From Cryptomeria japonica (lineage: Eukaryota; Streptophyta; Pinopsida; Cupressales; Cupressaceae): a DNA stretch of 64,000 nt. The stretch lies in NCBI RefSeq assembly GCF_030272615.1, contig NC_081415.1, positions 603,529,644-603,593,643 of the forward strand. The letters are read 5' to 3'. Each line of letters opens with the position of its first letter. Positions within the stretch are counted from its first letter, which is position 1. This document shows positions 58,620 to 64,000 of this stretch, one piece after another. The notes under the pieces are model-generated. The model did no database searches. It saw nothing but the letters and a program-made list of their open reading frames with translations, and had not been told where the DNA came from. The translations under genes and the position numbers were made by a program.

Positions 58620-61600
58620 TTAGGAATAAAACTTGTCAAAAATAGATTTAAAGTCCTAGAAGAATTGTTTCATAGATAAAGACTGGGACTCAAGTTGGGA
58701 GGTGGCTACTTCTTTCTCTATCTGCATTAGGGAGACCTGTTCTTCCATGGCATCAATTATGCTCATCTCATGTGTTACTGTTAAGGCATCCAGATTTAGA
58801 TAGCACTTCTAAAGAATTTGCAGACATGGGAGGAGAACCAGTTGTAACTCCTACAAATCTCAAGACCAGGTGTTGATCTCATGCTCCATTTTTGCTGTCT
58901 AGATGTGGAACCGGTGAACAGTTTGCCCATAGGCTGTAAAGGAGTCATAAGGTGGCTTGAACATGCTCATGTAGGACTGCAAGTCAGATTGAAGCTTTTG
59001 CTTCTATGCAAGCACATCATCACAGAATAGATGGGGTTGGCAAATCTTGTTGAGTAGAAGAATCCCCTCATCCAGAACATCCCTTATATCCTTTTGCGCT
59101 TTTTGGAGTTCAGTTTGGAGCCCATTTAACTTCCTCACTAGAGCAATATTTAGAGCCTTTTGATGCTCTTTCTTAGCATTTGCCTCTGCTACCTCTTTTA
59201 AGCTCTACACTTGATCATCTACTACTATGCACAGGAGCTTTAGCTGTGCCAATGATTAGTCGATACTGGGGAGGTTTGTACCAGGTAACAAACCAGTAAG
59301 AGTGTCCACTGCAGCTTGGATCACATCTTCCTCCTTCTTTCTCCTTAACACCTCAAGGCATTCTTGAGAAACCTTGATGCTTTGTAGTAGCTCCATTTCG
59401 CTTGCAGACTGGAGGTCAATAGGACTGGTAAGGTCAGCCAGTCTAGCTTGACTACTAGTTTCCTTAGGTGTCTCCATCTATGTGTTTTTTTCCGCTTCTC
59501 CCACCTTGTCTTCCTTTGTTTTCTTCTTTTCCGCTTCTCTTCTCTTTTCTTCTTCCTTCTCTTCCTCTACCTTCTTCCTTTTCTCTATTTCCTTCCACTT
59601 CTCCTCATCCTTATCTTCCTCTTCCTTCTTCTTTACTGCCTCCTTTTGCTTCTCTTCTTCCTTTCTCTTTTTCTCATCCTCTTCTTCTTTCTTCTTCCTT
59701 GCATCTTCTTATTTCTTGTTCTCTTCTTCCTCTTCATCTTTCTTCTCCTCCACTTGCTTCTTTGCTTCCTTCTTTTTGTCCTCTATTTCCTTTAGCTTTA
59801 CTTCCTTTTCTACCTGCTTCTCCTATCTTGTAACTTCCTTTGGTGTAACCTGAGCAGCTTCTTCTCCATCCAGAGCATCAACATCAATAGTGTCGATAGG
59901 TTCAGCAACCGGATTTCCTTCATCATCAAACACTTCATCCGGTTTAGTTATTGCTAGTTCTTGATCAACCTTCCTATTGGCTTCAGCCACTTTATGCATC
60001 TTTAGGGCTTGTAGAGCAAGGGTGTGTGTATTCTTGAGCACTTCTTTACCCTTCCCTTCCAGTAACAGGAGTCTTCTTCTTCTCATGAAGAAGAGGCCTT
60101 TGTATTTGTTCATTACTTCGAACAGTTCCGAATTTGATACATCAGGAAAATGTTCAGCAAAAACTTTTTCTCTCATTTCTTGTTCCTGCTCTATGGCAAT
60201 GCGCCATTTATTGTTTAAGGATTTGTAGAAAGAATTCAGTGTCTCAGATCTAATTTTTGAAGGTGATCGGTCATTAACACATAAATACTGAATTATTTAT
60301 TTTTCAACCACTTCCTTTTCATCATCATTAAAGTCATCAAAACAATCAATCAAATCATTCAACACTTTTCTCCTAATGTTTTTGATATTTCTTTGAAAAT
60401 GTGTCAGAGGTTTGTAGGAGGAGATGTCAATATTTACCGGTGCCAATGATGTCGGTTCATTCCTTGTCTTTTTCTTTGCTTGACATGTCTTCTTTGGTTT
60501 TTCCTCAGACACAGTTTCTTCTGAGTCTGGAGAGGTATTCCTTGTCTTCCTCTTTCTCTCTAACACTTTAGCAAGTGCCGCTTCAGGTTTCCTTTTAGCC
60601 GGTGACCACTTGGTCACTACAGGACTGGCTGTAGTAGCCGATACCAATGCTGAAGGCACTATTTTTGCCTTCTTCATTGAAGGTTCTTTTCCTTTCTCTG
60701 CTGAGGGTTCCTCAACCGGTGTTATCCTTTCAAGGTAAGTGTCGGTTCTTTTAGCCTTTGGATCAAGCGGTGAGGCAATAAGGGTAGAGGCATATCCTTC
60801 CAGCATATCATTCATTACCTCATAGCCCATAGGTTCCACTTCCTCCTATCTAGGCTCAACAACCTCCATTATGCATTGATCCACTTTGATGGTGAAACAT
60901 ATATCATCTTCATATTTCTTGACAATATCACTTGATATTCTCACCCTCTGACTCATTTTTTGTCTGAACTCATCAAAGTACTTGTTCAGAACTTCAGGGT
61001 AATCGATTCCAACTACTTGAATGCTTTCCTTGATTTTCTTGGTTACCAGTTGGTCAGCAGACCACTGGACATCATCTACTCCTTGAAAATAGCCTTGGAA
61101 GTAAAAGAATAGCCCAACCAGTAGTTGTCCAAACTTGAATCTCAATGCATAATCCTGTTTAATTGATTTCAGATTCAATAGGAGTTGCCTTTGCATACCG
61201 ATGCATAGGTCAAATGATGCATCCTCCTTGATCATCTGGTAAGCGGCATTTACCACTGCAACAAATATAGAGTTAATTCTACTGGCTGAGAATGCCCGGT
61301 ATCCAATCACCATTCATGCATATTTCACTAGATCGTCCTTGATAGAATTGACGATCATACCTCATGAGTCGCTCACTAAACCAGTGAGCTTGGACATTTC
61401 AGTTTTACTTACCATCCTTAGGGCTGGCACTTCCCCTGTATTGCACAAACCGATGATGACATGAATTGCTTATGGTGTTATATCATGCATTCTCTCTAGG
61501 TACATCTTGTCACCATGATCTCTGCTCTAAATGGTCCTAATGTGATCATCTGTGAAATCCTCCAGAAAATAAACAGCATTGTGGAGCTTCTTCTTCTCCA

Positions 61601-61832
61601 AGATACTATACTCCAGCTTGATCTTTTTATCTTATCCATAGAACAAACCTAGCTGCACGTGAATTGCTAGAGACCCTATGTCTTCTATTTTATAATCTAT
61701 GTAATCTAAGATTCCCTCTTCTACTATCACACTAGCTGGAACTTGTTATAGGGCATTATATCTAGACTTGCATTGAATAAAGCTTGTTTAATCTACAGAT
61801 GTACTAGAGCTAGTATGGGATGCAGAAGCCAT
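58620..61832 (-). pseudogene. E2 ORF2, unknown protein, degraded
   Basis: The start ATG at 61832 gives MASASHTSSSTSVD, aligned with E1. The group domain includes VIGYRAFSASRINSIFV (61250-61313), FKFGQLLVGLFFYF (near 61120) and KYEDDICFTI. A 180-codon open stretch (60297-60839) covers EPMGYEVM, VTKWSPAKRKPE and SYKPLTHFQRNIKNIRRK. Then come REKVFAEHFPDVSNSELFEV (near 60160), an acidic segment (near 59900), the Lys/Glu helix (59480-59820) and a C-terminal coiled coil to TAA at 58620-58622. Stops at 61470-61472, 59004-59006 and 58656-58658 coincide with stops in E1. No enzyme motif. Confidence 0.78.
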
Positions 61833-62277
61833 GATAGAAATTGAAAACTCAAAAAATACCTTTCGAAAAATGTGACTTTAGGGCTTTCAAATTCTTCTCC
61901 ACCTCGCACTCCATTGGCTGTAGAATCATCACTTTGCATTCTTCACTTAGCCATTTCCAATTTGAATTTGAATCTCCTTCAAGGTTTCTTAAATTCTCAG
62001 AATCATAGCACAAATTACTTTGTCATCGCTTTGCTCTCGAAAACCTCCTTTGCTTCGAAAACTCATAGTGAGAAATGATTTGAAAAATCCTTTTAAACAT
62101 ATTCCTCACCTGCCGCAATTAATGCTCCACCATTAGGGCATAAACCCCAATTTTCCTTTTATAGTTTCCGGTCTTCCACCTATTGATAGGTATCGTATAC
62201 TGGTTAACGTCTTTTACCAGTGTAAATCGGGGGTTCGAAACATTTCGCCATTTTCTCCCCCTAAGCTTTTCTGAAGC

Positions 62278-63555
62278 TTAGTTTTCCGGTTCCGTGATTT
62301 CCACACTAGGTGCAGAAACTGGTTCCTCTTGTAACATCACTAGTTTCTTCTTCTAGGTTTTGTTCATGTCTGCTTGAATAGTGTCAACATTAATGTTTCC
62401 TTTTGGAGTGACTGGTATATCATCAAATATGTTCTTTCTTGATCTACAAAATTTGGCAATGTGACCCAGTTCGTTGCAGTGATAATAGACCAATCTAGGT
62501 GCTCTCCAAGGTGCATTATTCATGTTGTCATTCTTCCTTTTGCATGTTGCAGTAGTGTGACCATGACCATGACAAACCATACAATTTTCTCTCCATCTGG
62601 TTGCCTCTTGATAACCACCGCTTCTTGGCTGATGATTGAAGGCACTAGACCGATTGAGATTTCGATTCATAAAAGGTTTAGGACCAACTCCTTGGGTCCT
62701 ATGAGGATATCTACCAATGTTGTTCATAATTGACCTGCATTTAGATGCTCTATGCCCATACTTGTTGCATGCATAATAGTTACCATTGAATCTATAGGAT
62801 CTAGGCTTATCATTTAGGAAATAAGGAAAATTGTTGTAAGCCTTACTCCTACACACATTTATAGTATGTCCTTCTTTAAGGTAGTTAAAGAAAATAGGTT
62901 TAAACTTTTGCTTACCTTTATCCTTTGATGTTGGTTGTTTCTTTGATGTTCCAGCATTTGTACCAGAGGTCTCACCTTCCTCATGACTGGAATAACCAAG
63001 TCCATTGGTATTCTTGACCGTTTTGGTAGATTCAAGATTTTTCTCTAGGTTGACAGTACTCTTGTTGAACTTAGCAAGTATTTCCTTTGACTCAGAGAGT
63101 TCTTTGGAAATAGCAGCATTTGTTTCCATCAAGTTTTCATTCTCAGAGATGGCAATGTTTAGTTCTACTTGCATGTCTTCCTTTTCCACTTTGCTCGGAT
63201 GGAGTTGAGCAGTTAGGGCACTGATCTCTTGCTTCAGCTTGGAGATTTCATGATCCTTGTCTTTGACCAGATCTCCAGCTTTCCTCTGGTTCTCAAGCTC
63301 TTGGCACATTCAAATAGTCAGTCCTTCCAGTTCTTTTCTTAGATTGGAATTGGATTCATTTAGCTTTTCTACTTCTTGAATCAGGGCTTCCATGTTCGCT
63401 TCATCAAAGGAACTATTTTCAGATAGCTCCATCAACTTTTCTGCATGTTCTCTCCTTTTTGCTTGAGATGCTTTGTATTTGACCATAAGATCATTATAGG
63501 CTTGCTCAAACTGAGTGAGCCGATGAGTAAGTTCCCTCAATGTGTATTTCCTCAT
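62278..63555 (-). pseudogene. E2 ORF1: coiled-coil, four-knuckle Gag-like protein, nearly open
   Basis: The ATG at 63555 (MRKYTLRELTHRLTQ) follows the primer site. One TGA (63310-63312), where E1 has Trp TGG, separates the N-terminus from a 318-codon open stretch. A second stop near 62353 also replaces a Trp codon. Coiled coil to about residue 190; then a knuckle-like FFNYLKEGHTINVC (both leading Cys lost), CNKYGHRASKC preceded by YYA (its first Cys is Tyr), a variant CHGHGHTTATC, and YYHCNELGHIAKFC (first Cys is Tyr). The frame ends EITEPEN then TAA at 62278-62280. Confidence 0.85.
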
Positions 63556-63591
63556 ATCTCTTTCCAAGTGGTTAAACTTATAGAAAGGTTG

Positions 63592-63603
63592 GATCTGATA
63601 CCA
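63592..63603 (-). other. Primer binding site of E2
   Basis: Plus-strand GATCTGATACCA matches the initiator tRNA-Met site except one base (GATC for GCTC). Confidence 0.88.
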
Positions 63604-63605
63604 AT

Positions 63606-64000
63606 TGATGAATACTAAGAGGGGGGGTGAATTAGTATGCCAAAAATCTGTGCACTTAAACACTTTGCAAGACTAATAGTAAACCAATAAAATAGTTTAG
63701 CAGACAAACCAGTTAACACACATGCAAACCAAATAGCTAATAATGCATTCACCCACAAAAGTACAAACACCATAACACAAGAGATTTTGATGTGGAAACC
63801 CAAATGGGAAAAACCACGGTGAGATGGAACTCACAAGTAACTATCTGTAGAATAGGAACTAGACCGGTTAAGGTTAGACCGGCTAAGGTCTTACAATATT
63901 CTTTACTAGAACAGATCCTATTAGGAATATCAATCTCTATTAGGAGATAAGTTCGATCAAAGACTACCTTGCTAGAGGATTTTAGATCCATAGATGTGAA
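63606..64000 (-). repeat. 5' LTR of E2, first 395 bp
   Basis: Plus strand TGATGAATACTAAG..., aligned with 57156 onward. It continues past the window. Confidence 0.92.
63612..63638 (-). promoter_or_regulatory. C-rich-loop hairpin in E2 5' LTR
   Basis: Arms ATACTAA (63612-63618) and TTAGTAT (63632-63638) are perfectly complementary around GAGGGGGGGTGAA. Confidence 0.62.

Larger units (their letters stand above)
43261..64000 (-). mobile_element. Element E0: pol-less LTR element carrying E1 and E2
   Basis: Minus-strand element whose 3' LTR is 43261-44416. Internal sequence is 44417-44850 plus 52511-57155, with E1 inserted in ORF2 and E2 in ORF1. The coiled-coil start of ORF1, primer site and 5' LTR must lie right of the window. 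The left flank is AGTTC (43256-43260); its partner cannot be checked. It differs in LTR sequence from both P/Q and E1/E2. Confidence 0.8.
57156..64000 (-). mobile_element. Element E2: pol-less LTR element inside E0 ORF1 (5' LTR cut by window end)
   Basis: 3' LTR 57156-58323, ORF2, ORF1, primer site, and the first 395 bp of the 5' LTR before the window ends. Same family as E1 throughout. Left flank TGGTC (57151-57155); its partner is outside. No pol domain. Confidence 0.88.

Noticed and set aside
46333-61832. ORF2 as an envelope-like gene of SIRE type
   Set aside because: No signal peptide or membrane-spanning segments are evident; the protein is charged and rich in coiled coil, and there is no pol upstream of it.
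44851-64000. CRISPR-like array from the recurring LTR and hairpin blocks
   Set aside because: The repeats are about 1.1-kb LTRs at kilobase spacing in plant retroelements; there are no short regular spacers and no cas genes.

Overview
This window looks like nuclear DNA from a plant with a large, repeat-filled genome, probably a seed plant and perhaps a gymnosperm (taxon is inference). It is AT-rich and consists almost wholly of nested LTR retroelements. I see no ordinary host gene, tRNA, rRNA or CRISPR. Most retroelement reading frames carry stops or frameshifts, many of them changes such as CAA to TAA or TGG to TAG/TGA.

Layout. (1) 1-4536: 3' half of a Ty1/copia element (Copia C) with its 3' LTR. 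(2) 4541-5903: 3' LTR and a stub of a minus-strand element. (3) 5904-13094: minus-strand element Q, which has LTRs and two long ORFs but no reverse transcriptase (RT) or integrase. (4) 13095-37753: a Ty3/gypsy element of Tat-like layout (pol with two RNase H domains, an antisense plant-mobile-domain ORF, polypurine tract, start of a 3' LTR). Copia A (17138-35530) is inserted in its antisense ORF. Copia A itself carries a 4.9-kb probable solo LTR (19088-24024) in its gag zinc knuckle and a complete Copia B (27133-33869) in its RNase H. (5) 37754 to the window end: plus-strand element P (same family as Q) begins inside the gypsy 3' LTR. E0 (minus) is inserted in P at 43261. E1 (44851-52510) and E2 (57156 to beyond the window) are inserted in E0's ORF2 and ORF1. 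Target duplications (GATAT, TATGG, GGCTT/GGCAT) and reading frames that rejoin exactly across insertions support this order.

The most unusual content is the group Q, P, E0, E1 and E2: LTR elements with an initiator-Met primer site and a copia-like polypurine tract. They encode a coiled-coil, multi-zinc-knuckle ORF1 (Gag-like) and a roughly 1,000-1,200-codon ORF2 of unknown function, with no pol. They share primer site, polypurine tract and an LTR core with the copia elements beside them, so they may be non-autonomous partners mobilised by copia enzymes. All LTR ends of both groups also share a hairpin just before the primer site: a C-rich loop (TTCACCCCCCTCT-like) closed by a stem whose sequence differs between families while pairing is mostly kept. 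That covariation is the strongest sign here of an undescribed functional RNA element.
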